A stretch of DNA of 64,000 nt from Erwinia sorbitola. Its GTDB lineage: Bacteria; Pseudomonadota; Gammaproteobacteria; Enterobacterales; Enterobacteriaceae. Below are positions 7,135 through 16,372 of this stretch, in pieces. The stretch is taken from positions 3,847,501 through 3,911,500 of the forward strand of contig NZ_CP046509.1 in the NCBI RefSeq assembly GCF_009738185.1. The letters are read 5' to 3'. The notes beneath the pieces are model-generated. The model was not told the origin of the DNA, ran no database searches, and saw only the letters and a program-made list of their open reading frames with translations. Position numbers and translations under genes: made by a program. Every line of letters starts with the position of its first letter. The first letter of the stretch is position 1.

Positions 7135-9840
7135 TTACGCCAGGCGACCGTGACACTGTTTGTATTTTTTACCAGAACCGCACGGGCACAGATCATTACG
7201 CCCGACTTTTCGTTCACCGCCCTGTTCAGCAATAGACTGCGCGGCTTCAGTTTCAGAATCCACATGGCTCAACTGCTGCTGTTGAGCCAGACGTTCAGCT
7301 TCCTGGCGACGCTGTTCTTCCATCTGCTCAACTTCTTCCGGCATACGTACCTGCACTTTGCACAGGGTGCTGATCACTTCATACTTCAGTGACTCCAGCA
7401 TCGCGGAAAACATAGCGAAGGATTCACGTTTGTACTCCTGCTTAGGATCTTTCTGCGCATAGCCGCGCAGATGGATGCCCTGGCGCAGATAATCCATTGC
7501 CGCCAGGTGCTCTTTCCACAGGGAGTCCAGCGTTTGCAGCATGACGCCTTTCTCGAAGTTGCGCATCATTTCCACACCGACGATCTCTTCTTTACGCTGG
7601 TACATCTCTTTTGCCTGCTCAAGAATGCGCTCGCGCAGCGTCTCTTCATGCAGATCCGGCTCTTTATCCAGCCATTCAGAGAGCGGCAGATTCAGGTCGA
7701 AGTCATTACTCAGACGCTCCTGAAGACCGGCGATATCCCACATCTCTTCCAGAGACTGCGGCGGAATATAGGTGTCGATGGTCGTTTTGAACACGTCTTC
7801 ACGAATGCTGTTGATGGTTTCAGATACGTCAGACACATCCAGCAGTTCGTTACGCTGGCTGTAGATGGCACGGCGTTGATCGTTGGCCACATCATCGTAT
7901 TCCAGCAGCTGCTTACGGATATCGAAGTTACGGCTTTCCACTTTACGCTGCGCGTTGGCAATAGCTTTGGTCACCCATGGATGTTCAATCGCTTCACCTG
8001 GCTTCATACCCAGCTTACGCATCATATTAGTTACGCGGTCTGAGGCGAAGATACGCATCAGGGCATCTTCCATGGACAGATAGAAACGTGATGAACCCTG
8101 GTCACCCTGACGACCTGAACGGCCGCGCAGCTGGTTATCGATACGGCGTGACTCATGGCGCTCAGTACCAATAATATGCAGGCCACCGGAGGCCAGTACT
8201 GCATCGTGACGAATTTTCCACGCGCTCTTGATAGCTTCAATCTGCTCGGCTGTAGGCTCTTCCAGGGCAGCAATCTCTGCCTGCCAGCTACCGCCCAGCA
8301 CGATGTCGGTACCACGACCAGCCATGTTTGTAGCGATGGTCACAGCACCCGGCTGACCAGCCTGTGAGACAATCTCGGCTTCGCGGGCGTGGAACTTGGC
8401 GTTCAGTACTTCGTGCTTGATACCCGCCTTCGTCAGTTCGTTTGATACCACTTCGGATTTCTCGATCGAGATGGTACCTACCAGCACAGGCTGGCCGTTA
8501 GCTGTACGCTCACGGATGTCTTCAATGATCGCACCGATCTTCTCCAGTTCAGTCATATAGACCAGGTCTGGCAGATCTTTACGCACCATCGGACGGTTGG
8601 TTGGCACTACGATGGTATCCAGCTTATAGATGGAGCTGAATTCAAAAGCTTCAGTGTCAGCAGTACCGGTCATCCCGGCCAGTTTGTTATAGAGGCGGAA
8701 ATAGTTCTGGAAGGTGATTGAGGCCAGCGTCTGGTTCTCGTTCTGGATTTCCACGCCTTCTTTGGCTTCCACCGCCTGATGCAGGCCATCAGACCAGCGA
8801 CGTCCCTGCATGGTACGGCCAGTGTGCTCATCAACGATGATAACTTCGCCATCTTTCACGATGTAGTCAACATCACGGGTAAACAGCACGTGAGCGCGTA
8901 ATGCAGCTGTTACGTGGTGCATCATCATGATATTGCCCGGCGAGTAGAGAGACTCACCTTCATCCATAATGCCTTCGCTAACCATCAACTCTTCTACAGC
9001 AACCAGACCACGTTCAGTCAGGTGTACCTGGCGAGATTTCTCATCAACAGAGAAGTGCCCTTCGCCCTGGAAGCTGTCTGAGTCTTCTTTTTCCTGGCGG
9101 ATCAGCTTAGGAATGATCTTGTTGACCTTGATATACAGCTCAGAGCTGTCTTCAGCTGGACCGGAGATGATTAACGGGGTACGGGCTTCATCGATTAAGA
9201 TTGAATCCACCTCATCCACCAGCGCGTAGTTCAGCTTACGCTGTACACGATCTTCAGGGCTGAATGCCATGTTGTCGCGCAGGTAGTCAAAGCCGTATTC
9301 GTTGTTGGTACCGTAGGTAATATCCGCAGCATAGGCAGCACGTTTAGCCGGAGCTGGCATGCCCGGCAGGTTAATACCGATGCTCAGACCCAGGAACTCA
9401 AACAGAGGGCGGTTGTTTTCCGCATCACGCTGGGCAAGATAATCGTTGACGGTGACCACGTGAACGCCCTGGCCGCTCAAGGCGTTAAGATAGGCTGGCA
9501 GCGTTGCGGTTAAGGTTTTACCTTCACCTGTACGCATTTCTGCGATGCAGCGGTCGTTAAGAACCATACCGCCGAGCAGCTGTACATCGAAGTGACGCAT
9601 GGCAAATACGCGCTTACTGGCTTCACGTACGGTAGCAAAGGCTTCGGGGATCAGGTTCTCCAGCACTTCGCCTTTTTCCAGACGCGCGCGGAACTCCACG
9701 GTTTTCGCTTTAAGCTCATCGTCAGACAGCTTCTCGAAATCCGGCTCCATTTTGTTGATGAGTTCTACTGTTTTGCGCATACGGCGCAGCGTACGATCGT
9801 TACTGCTACCAAAAACTTTGGTTAATAGTTTGATTAACAT
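7135..9840 (-). CDS. secA: Preprotein translocase ATPase SecA
   Basis: ATPase motor that pushes unfolded preproteins through SecYEG. It has the same length as E. coli SecA (901 aa). Visible: Walker A MRTGEGKT (102-109), Walker B LVDEVDSILIDEA, the GTDIVLGG and GRSGRQGD helicase motifs, and the C-terminal SecB-binding zinc site C885, C887, C896, H897. It lies 71 bp after secM; translation of secM should control exposure of the secA start by the SecM arrest mechanism. Confidence 0.98.
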   Translation of the reverse strand: MLIKLLTKVFGSSNDRTLRRMRKTVELINKMEPDFEKLSDDELKAKTVEFRARLEKGEVLENLIPEAFATVREASKRVFAMRHFDVQLLGGMVLNDRCIAEMRTGEGKTLTATLPAYLNALSGQGVHVVTVNDYLAQRDAENNRPLFEFLGLSIGINLPGMPAPAKRAAYAADITYGTNNEYGFDYLRDNMAFSPEDRVQRKLNYALVDEVDSILIDEARTPLIISGPAEDSSELYIKVNKIIPKLIRQEKEDSDSFQGEGHFSVDEKSRQVHLTERGLVAVEELMVSEGIMDEGESLYSPGNIMMMHHVTAALRAHVLFTRDVDYIVKDGEVIIVDEHTGRTMQGRRWSDGLHQAVEAKEGVEIQNENQTLASITFQNYFRLYNKLAGMTGTADTEAFEFSSIYKLDTIVVPTNRPMVRKDLPDLVYMTELEKIGAIIEDIRERTANGQPVLVGTISIEKSEVVSNELTKAGIKHEVLNAKFHAREAEIVSQAGQPGAVTIATNMAGRGTDIVLGGSWQAEIAALEEPTAEQIEAIKSAWKIRHDAVLASGGLHIIGTERHESRRIDNQLRGRSGRQGDQGSSRFYLSMEDALMRIFASDRVTNMMRKLGMKPGEAIEHPWVTKAIANAQRKVESRNFDIRKQLLEYDDVANDQRRAIYSQRNELLDVSDVSETINSIREDVFKTTIDTYIPPQSLEEMWDIAGLQERLSNDFDLNLPLSEWLDKEPDLHEETLRERILEQAKEMYQRKEEIVGVEMMRNFEKGVMLQTLDSLWKEHLAAMDYLRQGIHLRGYAQKDPKQEYKRESFAMFSAMLESLKYEVISTLCKVQVRMPEEVEQMEEQRRQEAERLAQQQQLSHVDSETEAAQSIAEQGGERKVGRNDLCPCGSGKKYKQCHGRLA

Positions 9841-9911
9841 AATAAATAATTTCTCTCAGCCACCGCATACCACGATGGACACTTAATGTTTGATTTTAAA
9901 CTGACTGATTT

Positions 9912-10418
9912 TTATGAATTAAGAGATGAGAAAGGCCCGGCGCGGATGCCCTGAACCTGCGCCAGCCAAAGGCCGGTTTGATGACGAGGTGTGGCTTCAA
10001 CCTGACGTTGTGCCGTATAGCGGATGATGACCGGCGGTTTCGCTTCGTGGGTCAGCAGTGCGTTAAGCGTGTCCAGCAGCGCCAGCTTATGGGCTTCAAG
10101 AGGCTGTTCAGCTTCAGTAACGGGTGAAACCGCCGGAGTCAGGGTAAATGACAGATGGCGGATAACCGTGCGTATGGCATGCTGATGCCAGTAATCGACG
10201 CTGAACGAAGGACGCCGCGCGCACTCAAGCAGCGCAAGACTATCAAAACGCGCAGCAGTGCCAATATTCAGGCTTCGTGACGAGGTTTCTGCTAAGGTAG
10301 TGCGATCGTGCGCTGAAGCATGAGGCAGCCCAAGACTCGCCGCGACCATCCCCAAAAGGAGATGCGGCCAGAAATAGCGTCTGCCAAATTGTCGCCAACG
10401 ATTAAGAATACCGATCAC
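9912..10418 (-). CDS. secM: SecM, secretion monitor with variant arrest peptide
   Basis: Exported regulatory nascent chain that stalls in the ribosome when Sec export is slow, opening the secA ribosome-binding site. The GTG at 10418 is chosen because the product then starts IGILNRWRQFGRRYFWPHLLLG, matching E. coli SecM; 168 aa. A signal sequence runs to ~36. The end carries the arrest core W151...GIRAGP (157-162), equivalent to E. coli W155 and 161-166. Two arrest residues differ: E. coli Phe150 is His146 here and Ile156 is Leu152. Six residues follow the core (FSSLNS). The gene start is only 21 bp from the divergent DUF721 gene. Confidence 0.94.
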   Translation of the reverse strand: MIGILNRWRQFGRRYFWPHLLLGMVAASLGLPHASAHDRTTLAETSSRSLNIGTAARFDSLALLECARRPSFSVDYWHQHAIRTVIRHLSFTLTPAVSPVTEAEQPLEAHKLALLDTLNALLTHEAKPPVIIRYTAQRQVEATPRHQTGLWLAQVQGIRAGPFSSLNS

Positions 10419-10439
10419 TGTGTTCCGCCGGAGCTTGCT

Positions 10440-10949
10440 ATGCGAGATAGTCGCCCACAATCAATTGATAGTTTTTTCGATATGGCTCAGGATCAGAGCG
10501 TGCTGCAAAACGTGCAGCAACGAGCTATTGCCCTGAACAAGCTGAATCGCGCAGTGCAGGGAGTTATTCCTGCCCAACTGCATCCCTGGTGCCGTGTGGC
10601 AAATTTTCGCCAGGGGATTCTGGTTATCGAAACGGCTAATGCCAGCTGGTTGATGCGCTTACGCTATGAACAATCCAGCCTGCTATCAGCTTTACGTGCG
10701 CAGATATTACCATCATTGACGTCAATCGACATCAGGATAAATCCTTCGCTGGCTGCAAAAGGTCAGGAATCTGTACAAGAAAACAACACTCAGGCTAAGG
10801 CAGCTGAGAAACCGCCGATGAGACAGCTAAGTGAACAAAGTGCAGAGATTTTACGCGGTGTCGCGAGCCAGAGCCCGGAAAAACTGAAGAAGATATTAGA
10901 ACGACTGGCCTCACTGGCCGGAGAGGGTACCAGCTCAACCAGTCGTTAA
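10440..10949 (+). CDS. DUF721 (DciA-like) domain protein
   Basis: A 169-aa cytoplasmic protein of the DUF721 family. Residues ~25-100 contain LNKLNRAVQGVIPAQLHPWCRVANFRQG, ILVIETANASWLMRLRYEQSSLL and LRAQ, the family core; DciA members of this superfamily load or regulate the replicative helicase, but enterobacterial short members have no proven role. The C-terminal third is low-complexity and polar. The ATG at 10440 follows GGAG. It sits on the + strand between lpxC and secM, i.e. antisense within what is otherwise one minus-strand gene run. E. coli lacks it here. Confidence 0.85.
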   Translation: MRDSRPQSIDSFFDMAQDQSVLQNVQQRAIALNKLNRAVQGVIPAQLHPWCRVANFRQGILVIETANASWLMRLRYEQSSLLSALRAQILPSLTSIDIRINPSLAAKGQESVQENNTQAKAAEKPPMRQLSEQSAEILRGVASQSPEKLKKILERLASLAGEGTSSTSR

Positions 10950-11080
10950 GTTCCCCGTAATTACAGCTTCCGCTTATATTGGCTACCTGTTTTCACCTGA
11001 ATCATCTACCGAAGTAGAAGAGGTTTAATCAGTTGCCGCATTGCCTCAGCTGCAATTACTTTGGGATATCTGATGCTGGC

Positions 11081-11998
11081 TTATGCCAGAACCAGGTTTG
11101 GAGCTTTGAATTTCACCGGGAGTGCAGCTTCGTCTTCAAACGTTGCCCATTCCCAGGCTTCCTGTTTCGCCAGAACAGCCTGTAACAGCTTGTTGTTCAG
11201 CGCGTGACCAGATTTGAATGCGGTAAACGCACCAATAATATTATGGCCACACATGTACAGGTCACCGATCGCATCCAGCATTTTGTGACGTACAAATTCG
11301 TCTTCAAAGCGCAGGCCATCTTCGTTCAATACGCGGTAGTCATCCACCACGATTGCACAGTCAAAGCTGCCACCAAGGCACAGGCCACGGGACTGCAATG
11401 CTTCGATGTCACGCATAAAGCCGAAAGTACGAGCACGGCTGATCTGACGGGCAAAAGCTTCCGCAGAAAAGTCCATGCTATAGCGCTGTGAGCTGGAGTC
11501 GATAGCCGGATGGTTAAAATCAATGGTGAAATCCAAAGTAAAACCATTATGCGGCGAAAGCTCTGCCCATTTGTCACCATCTTCAACCCGGACAGGCTGC
11601 TTGATGCGGACAAATTTCTTAGCGCAATTCAACTCTTCAATGCCTGCGTCCATCAGCAGATAGATAAAGGGTGCGGCGCTGCCATCCATAATAGGAATTT
11701 CAGGCGCGTTCACTTCCACCACAATATTATCAATACCGAGTCCCGCAAGGGCTGCGTTCAGATGTTCGACTGTAGAAATACGCACGTCATGCTCATTAAC
11801 CAGGCAAGTACAGAGCATGGTATCACGCACGGATTTGGCATCAGCCGGGAAATCTACCGGTGGATTCAAGTCAGTGCGACGATAGATGACCCCGGTATTA
11901 GCCGACGCAGGGCGTAAGGTCAGCGTGACTTTTTTGCCGGTGTGTAAACCGACGCCAGTCGTCTGAACAATACGTTTTAATGTCCGTTGTTTGATCAT
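11081..11998 (-). CDS. lpxC: UDP-3-O-acyl-N-acetylglucosamine deacetylase
   Basis: Zinc hydrolase for the committed step of lipid A synthesis. 305 aa as in E. coli when started at MIKQRTLKRIVQTTG (ATG at 11998, preceded by GAGATAATACG). Zinc ligands are His79 (STVEH) and the HKMLD motif at H238/D242. The C-terminus APNLVLA resembles the E. coli APSAVLA tail read by the FtsH protease, so regulated turnover is likely, although one Ala is Leu here. It is the last gene of the dcw cluster, 103 bp after ftsZ. Confidence 0.97.
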   Translation of the reverse strand: MIKQRTLKRIVQTTGVGLHTGKKVTLTLRPASANTGVIYRRTDLNPPVDFPADAKSVRDTMLCTCLVNEHDVRISTVEHLNAALAGLGIDNIVVEVNAPEIPIMDGSAAPFIYLLMDAGIEELNCAKKFVRIKQPVRVEDGDKWAELSPHNGFTLDFTIDFNHPAIDSSSQRYSMDFSAEAFARQISRARTFGFMRDIEALQSRGLCLGGSFDCAIVVDDYRVLNEDGLRFEDEFVRHKMLDAIGDLYMCGHNIIGAFTAFKSGHALNNKLLQAVLAKQEAWEWATFEDEAALPVKFKAPNLVLA

Positions 11999-12101
11999 CG
12001 TATTATCTCGCAAAAATTATCCGTCCGACCATCAGTTTACTCCACTGACGGGCGAACAGTTTAACACAAAGAGCGAAGAATCCCACTTTATCGGGTTATT
12101 C

Positions 12102-13256
12102 TTAGTCTGCCTGCTTACGCAAGAAGGCCGGAATATCAAGATAATCGGGTTCTTTGTTAGTTTGTGCACCCGGATCGTTAACCACTTTAGCAGCAGGTTT
12201 CTGTTCAGTTGGCAGCGGTGCCATACCGTGCTGCTGATAACGGTTGTCCATCAGCGGCTGAGTAGCCTGTTTGTTGGTCACCAGGGTGATCTCTGGACGT
12301 TTGTCCATGCCGATACCCGTTGCCACCACGGTCACACGCAGTTCATCGTTCATTTCCGGGTCAAGGGAAGTACCGATAACAACGGTAGCGTTGTCAGAGG
12401 CGAACGCACGGATAGTGTTACCCACGGTTTCGAACTCATCCAGACGCAGGTCAAAGCCAGCAGTGATGTTAACCAGCACACCACGTGCACCTGACAGGTC
12501 AATATCTTCCAACAGCGGGCTGGAAATCGCCATTTCAGCAGCTTCTTCCGCACGGTCTTCGCCACACGCAACGCCAGAACCCATCATCGCGTAGCCCATC
12601 TCGGACATCACGGTGCGCACGTCAGCAAAGTCGACGTTCATCAGGCCAGGACGGGTGATCAGCTCTGCGATACCCTGCACCGCGCCTTTCAGCACGTCGT
12701 TAGCCGCGCCAAACGCGTCCAGCAGAGAAATACCTCGGCCAAGCACTTTCAGCAGCTTGTCGTTAGGAATAGTGATCAGTGAATCGACATGCTTAGAAAG
12801 CTCTGCGATACCCTGTTCAGCAAATGCCATGCGCTTCTTACCTTCAAAATTGAAAGGCTTAGTCACAACGGCAACAGTCAAGATACCCAGCTCTTTCGCC
12901 ACTTCCGCGACAACTGGTGCAGCGCCAGTACCGGTACCACCGCCCATACCTGCGGCGATAAACACCATGTCTGCACCTTCAAGTGCCTGACGCAGTGCTT
13001 CACGGTCTTCTTCTGCTGAGTTACGCCCTACTTCCGGGTTTGCGCCCGCACCGAGGCCTTTAGTAATACCATTGCCGATCTGAATGGTCTGACCCACCGC
13101 AGTTTTGCGCAGGGCCTGAGCATCGGTATTTACCGCGAAGAACTCGACACCTTCGATACGTTCACGCACCATGTGCTCAACAGCATTACCGCCGCCGCCA
13201 CCAACGCCGATGACTTTAATCACCGCGTCATTGGTTAATTCCATAGGTTCAAACAT
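12102..13256 (-). CDS. ftsZ: Cell division GTPase FtsZ
   Basis: Tubulin-like GTPase forming the Z ring. 384 aa (E. coli 383). GTP-binding: GGGGGNAVEHM near residues 18-28 and the tubulin signature GGGTGTGAAP near 106-115, followed by the NFDFADVRTVMSE-type T7 region. A variable linker precedes the conserved C-terminal peptide DYLDIPAFLRKQAD, which docks FtsA, ZipA and ZapD. GGAGAGAAATT lies before the ATG. The 101-bp gap after ftsA is where E. coli has ftsZ-proximal processing sites. Confidence 0.98.
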   Translation of the reverse strand: MFEPMELTNDAVIKVIGVGGGGGNAVEHMVRERIEGVEFFAVNTDAQALRKTAVGQTIQIGNGITKGLGAGANPEVGRNSAEEDREALRQALEGADMVFIAAGMGGGTGTGAAPVVAEVAKELGILTVAVVTKPFNFEGKKRMAFAEQGIAELSKHVDSLITIPNDKLLKVLGRGISLLDAFGAANDVLKGAVQGIAELITRPGLMNVDFADVRTVMSEMGYAMMGSGVACGEDRAEEAAEMAISSPLLEDIDLSGARGVLVNITAGFDLRLDEFETVGNTIRAFASDNATVVIGTSLDPEMNDELRVTVVATGIGMDKRPEITLVTNKQATQPLMDNRYQQHGMAPLPTEQKPAAKVVNDPGAQTNKEPDYLDIPAFLRKQAD

Positions 13257-13357
13257 AATTTCTCTCCGTTATGTACCTGTTCGCCTGGAGATCACTAATA
13301 AGTCTATACCTGCAACTTAATTTTGCTTAGGTATAGCATGATCTGCTTTGGTAAAAA

Positions 13358-14614
13358 TTAAAACTCTTTTCTCAGCCAGCTATTGATTTTCTTGAACCAA
13401 TTACCCACTGAGGCTCTTTTTTCTACTTCTGCCTCACCATTAAGATGAGATTCTTTTCCGTAGTGCAGTAAGCCTACCGCCGTTGAGTAGTACGGCTCCT
13501 GCGCGTAATCCGTTAATCCAGTGATATTCAGCGGCTGTCCGATGCGTACCTGCGTATGAAATACACGCTGCGCGCAAGCCGCCAGTCCTTCAATTTGTGC
13601 CGCGCCGCCGGTCAATACGATACCGGCTGCGAGGTGATGTTTAACGCCCTGCTGGCGTAACTGCTCCTGCAATTGCAGAATTTCGTCGTTCACCAGATTG
13701 AGCAGCTCGGTGTAACGCGGTTCGATAACCTCTGCCAGCGTCTGCCGTTGCAGACTGCGCGGAGGGCGGCCACCAACGCTCGGGACTTCCACGTTTTCGT
13801 CTTTACCAACAATCGACCCCAGAGCGCATCCGTGACGGACTTTGATGGCTTCTGCATCCGTTGGCGGTGTACCGAAGGCGTAAGCGATATCGCTGGTTAC
13901 CACGTTACCGGCATAAGGTATGACTTTGGTATGGCGCAGTGCACCGCCGGTATATACGGCGATATCCATCGTTCCGCCACCCACGTCAACCACACAGACG
14001 CCCAGCTCGCGCTCATCTTCAGTGAGCACAGCAAAACTCGATGCCAGCCCGGCGAAAATTAACTGATCAACTTTCAGGCCACAGCGTTCAACCGCTTTGA
14101 CGATGTTTTTCGCCATATCATTGTGACAGGTTATCAGATGCACTTTCGCCTGCATGCGCACACCGGATAATCCGACCGGATTTTTGATCCCTTCCTGATA
14201 GTCAATCGCATATTCTTGCGGAATAACGTGGAGGATGCGGTGTTCATCGCGAACACGGACGGATTTGGCAGTGTGAACCACATTCTCCACATCTTCCTGC
14301 GTCACTTCCTCTTCGGAAATAGGAACCATCCCTATTTCGTTCTGACAACTAATATGTTTGCCCGACAATGCAAGGTAAACCGACGAAATCTGGCAGTCAG
14401 CCATCAGTTCGGCCTGGTCGATAGCACGCTGAACGCACTTTACTACCGATTCCAGATCGTTAACGCCGCCTTTATCCATACCGCGAGATGGGCAGCTGCC
14501 CACCCCGATAATATTCACCATGCCATCAGGCAGAACTTCCCCTACCAGGGCGGCCACCTTCGCGGTGCCTATCTCGAGTCCAACTACCAGTTTTCTGTCC
14601 GTCGACTTGATCAT
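13358..14614 (-). CDS. ftsA: Cell division protein FtsA
   Basis: Actin-like ATPase that tethers FtsZ to the inner membrane and recruits late division proteins. 418 aa (E. coli 420). Actin-fold motifs: GLEIGTAKVAALVGEV at the N-terminus, VVDVGGGTMDIAVYTGG, and GIVLTGGAAQIEG. The C-terminal amphipathic helix NWFKKINSWLRKEF is the membrane anchor. The start overlaps the ftsQ stop by 4 bp (ATGA). Confidence 0.98.
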   Translation of the reverse strand: MIKSTDRKLVVGLEIGTAKVAALVGEVLPDGMVNIIGVGSCPSRGMDKGGVNDLESVVKCVQRAIDQAELMADCQISSVYLALSGKHISCQNEIGMVPISEEEVTQEDVENVVHTAKSVRVRDEHRILHVIPQEYAIDYQEGIKNPVGLSGVRMQAKVHLITCHNDMAKNIVKAVERCGLKVDQLIFAGLASSFAVLTEDERELGVCVVDVGGGTMDIAVYTGGALRHTKVIPYAGNVVTSDIAYAFGTPPTDAEAIKVRHGCALGSIVGKDENVEVPSVGGRPPRSLQRQTLAEVIEPRYTELLNLVNDEILQLQEQLRQQGVKHHLAAGIVLTGGAAQIEGLAACAQRVFHTQVRIGQPLNITGLTDYAQEPYYSTAVGLLHYGKESHLNGEAEVEKRASVGNWFKKINSWLRKEF

Positions 14615-15450
14615 TGTTGTTTAGCCTGTGCCTGATTCTGTTGCTGGTTACTGTCTGCGGGCGCAATAGGTGCCGGTGCCCAACCTACCGCTGCGCCAGA
14701 GTCGTAACGCAGATCAACGTAGGTAATAAGCTTATTTTCCGCCTGTGCCTGCTGTTGCAGGGTGGGGTATAACTCAATAAAGCGCTGTAGTCGCTTCATA
14801 TCTTCGTTACGCCCCAGCTCAAGCCGAATATCATCCTGTAGCACCAACTGCCATGAACGCCGTGCGGTCATGGACGCCGCTTTCAATTTCAATTTACTGG
14901 CCGCCAGAACATCACTCATCTGGTGGAAGCCGGCCAATACTTCGGACTCGCTGCCCTCCGGCCCATACAGCATCGGCATCACTTCTTTGCCGAGATGGCT
15001 GGCCGGAACGCTGAACGATTTCCCATCCGCATCAACCATATGCACATCATTCCAGCGTGCAACCGGGACATACTCAACCAGATGAATTTTTAATTCGTCC
15101 GGCCACTGCTTACGCACGCTCACCTGCTGAATCCATGGCAAGCGTTCAATCTGTTGCTGAATAACGTCCACATCCTGCGACATAAAAGTACCGGGCTCAC
15201 CCAGCGACAAAATCGCCTGGCGGATGTCATCGTTAGTGGTGTAATGCGTCTGCCCGGTGACCACCAGCTTAGACAGCGGTAGCCTCGATGCATCGTTCAT
15301 CCACTTCAACACCACAAAGCCACCGGCCAGCATCACACCAATCACCATCAGCAGGAACACAATCCCTGCGAGGCGTGAGCCGTTACTGCGCCCGGTACGT
15401 GCCTTTTCCTGCGCCTCACGGTTACGGACATTCAGAGCAGCCTGAGACAT
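14611..15450 (-). CDS. ftsQ: Cell division protein FtsQ
   Basis: Single-pass protein linking cytoplasmic and periplasmic parts of the divisome, forming FtsQBL. 279 aa (E. coli 276). One membrane helix (~30-52, GIVFLLMVIGVMLAGGFVVL), a POTRA domain (~57-128: LSKLVVTGQTHYTTNDDIRQAIL ... LPWIQQVSVRKQWPDELKIHLVEYVPVARW) and a beta domain. The extreme C-terminus is a Gln-rich tail (SNQQQNQAQAKQQ). One base separates it from ddlB. Confidence 0.97.
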   Translation of the reverse strand: MSQAALNVRNREAQEKARTGRSNGSRLAGIVFLLMVIGVMLAGGFVVLKWMNDASRLPLSKLVVTGQTHYTTNDDIRQAILSLGEPGTFMSQDVDVIQQQIERLPWIQQVSVRKQWPDELKIHLVEYVPVARWNDVHMVDADGKSFSVPASHLGKEVMPMLYGPEGSESEVLAGFHQMSDVLAASKLKLKAASMTARRSWQLVLQDDIRLELGRNEDMKRLQRFIELYPTLQQQAQAENKLITYVDLRYDSGAAVGWAPAPIAPADSNQQQNQAQAKQQ

Positions 15451-15451
15451 A

Positions 15452-16372
15452 TCAGTCGGCCAGTTCCAGAATGCGCGCTACCAGCTGCGAAAAACTCATG
15501 CCTGCCTGTTTTGCCGCCATCGGCACCAGACTGTGGCTGGTCATACCCGGAGAAGTATTCACTTCAAGCAGATAGAAACGCCCGTCGCCGCCCATCATGA
15601 CGTCAACGCGTCCCCACCCGCTGCAACCCAGTGCGCGCCAGGCTGCAATGACCAGATCGCTTAATTCTGCTTCTTTTTCTGCACTCAACCCGGCAGGACA
15701 GAAGTACTGAGTATCGTCAGAAATGTATTTCGCTTCATAGTCATAGAACTCACTGGCAGTCTGAATGCGAATCGATGGCAAGATCTCTTCGCCAATTACG
15801 CCCACCGTGTACTCCGGCCCGCTGAGAAACGCTTCCACCAGCACTTCATCGTCATGACGGAACGCTTCATCCAGTGCCGCCGGGAATTGCCAGGCTTCAT
15901 TGACCCGAGAAATCCCCACGCTCGAACCTTCACGGCTCGGTTTAACGAACAGCGGCAGGCCAAGGGCATCAATGCTTTCCAGCTCTTCGGGTGTCAGGCC
16001 GTCATCCATCTGCTTACGCGTCAACGCAACAAACGGAGAAACCGGTAAACCACAGCCCTGCCACAGATACTTACTGCGCAGTTTGTCCATGGTGATAGCG
16101 GATGCCATAACGCCACTGCCGGTGTAAGGGATGTTGAGAAACTCCAGCACACCTTGCAACGTTCCATCTTCACCGCCGCGGCCATGCAGGGCGATAAAGG
16201 CTTTATCAAAACCTTCTTCTTTCAGACGCATCACCGGGAAATCACGGATATCCACCGGATGTGCATTGATGCCAGCTTCCTGCAAGCCCTGAAGTACCGC
16301 AGCACCAGATAACAGCGATACGTCTCGTTCTGCGGAGGTTCCACCCAGCAATACTGCTACTTTCTCAGCCAT
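15452..16372 (-). CDS. ddlB: D-alanine--D-alanine ligase B
   Basis: ATP-grasp ligase that makes the D-Ala-D-Ala dipeptide for MurF. 306 aa as in E. coli. Visible: N-terminal VAVLLGGTSAERDVSLLSG, the ATP loop KPSREGSSVGISRV, and the metal-binding LLEVNTSPGMTSHSL near residue 270. It overlaps the murC 3' end by 8 bp, consistent with coupled translation in the dcw run. Confidence 0.98.
   Translation of the reverse strand: MAEKVAVLLGGTSAERDVSLLSGAAVLQGLQEAGINAHPVDIRDFPVMRLKEEGFDKAFIALHGRGGEDGTLQGVLEFLNIPYTGSGVMASAITMDKLRSKYLWQGCGLPVSPFVALTRKQMDDGLTPEELESIDALGLPLFVKPSREGSSVGISRVNEAWQFPAALDEAFRHDDEVLVEAFLSGPEYTVGVIGEEILPSIRIQTASEFYDYEAKYISDDTQYFCPAGLSAEKEAELSDLVIAAWRALGCSGWGRVDVMMGGDGRFYLLEVNTSPGMTSHSLVPMAAKQAGMSFSQLVARILELAD

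Noticed and set aside
13622..14635. Long open frames on the strand opposite ftsA and other dcw genes
   Set aside because: They shadow strongly conserved genes, lack ribosome sites and show no domain similarity; long antisense frames are expected in GC-rich coding DNA.
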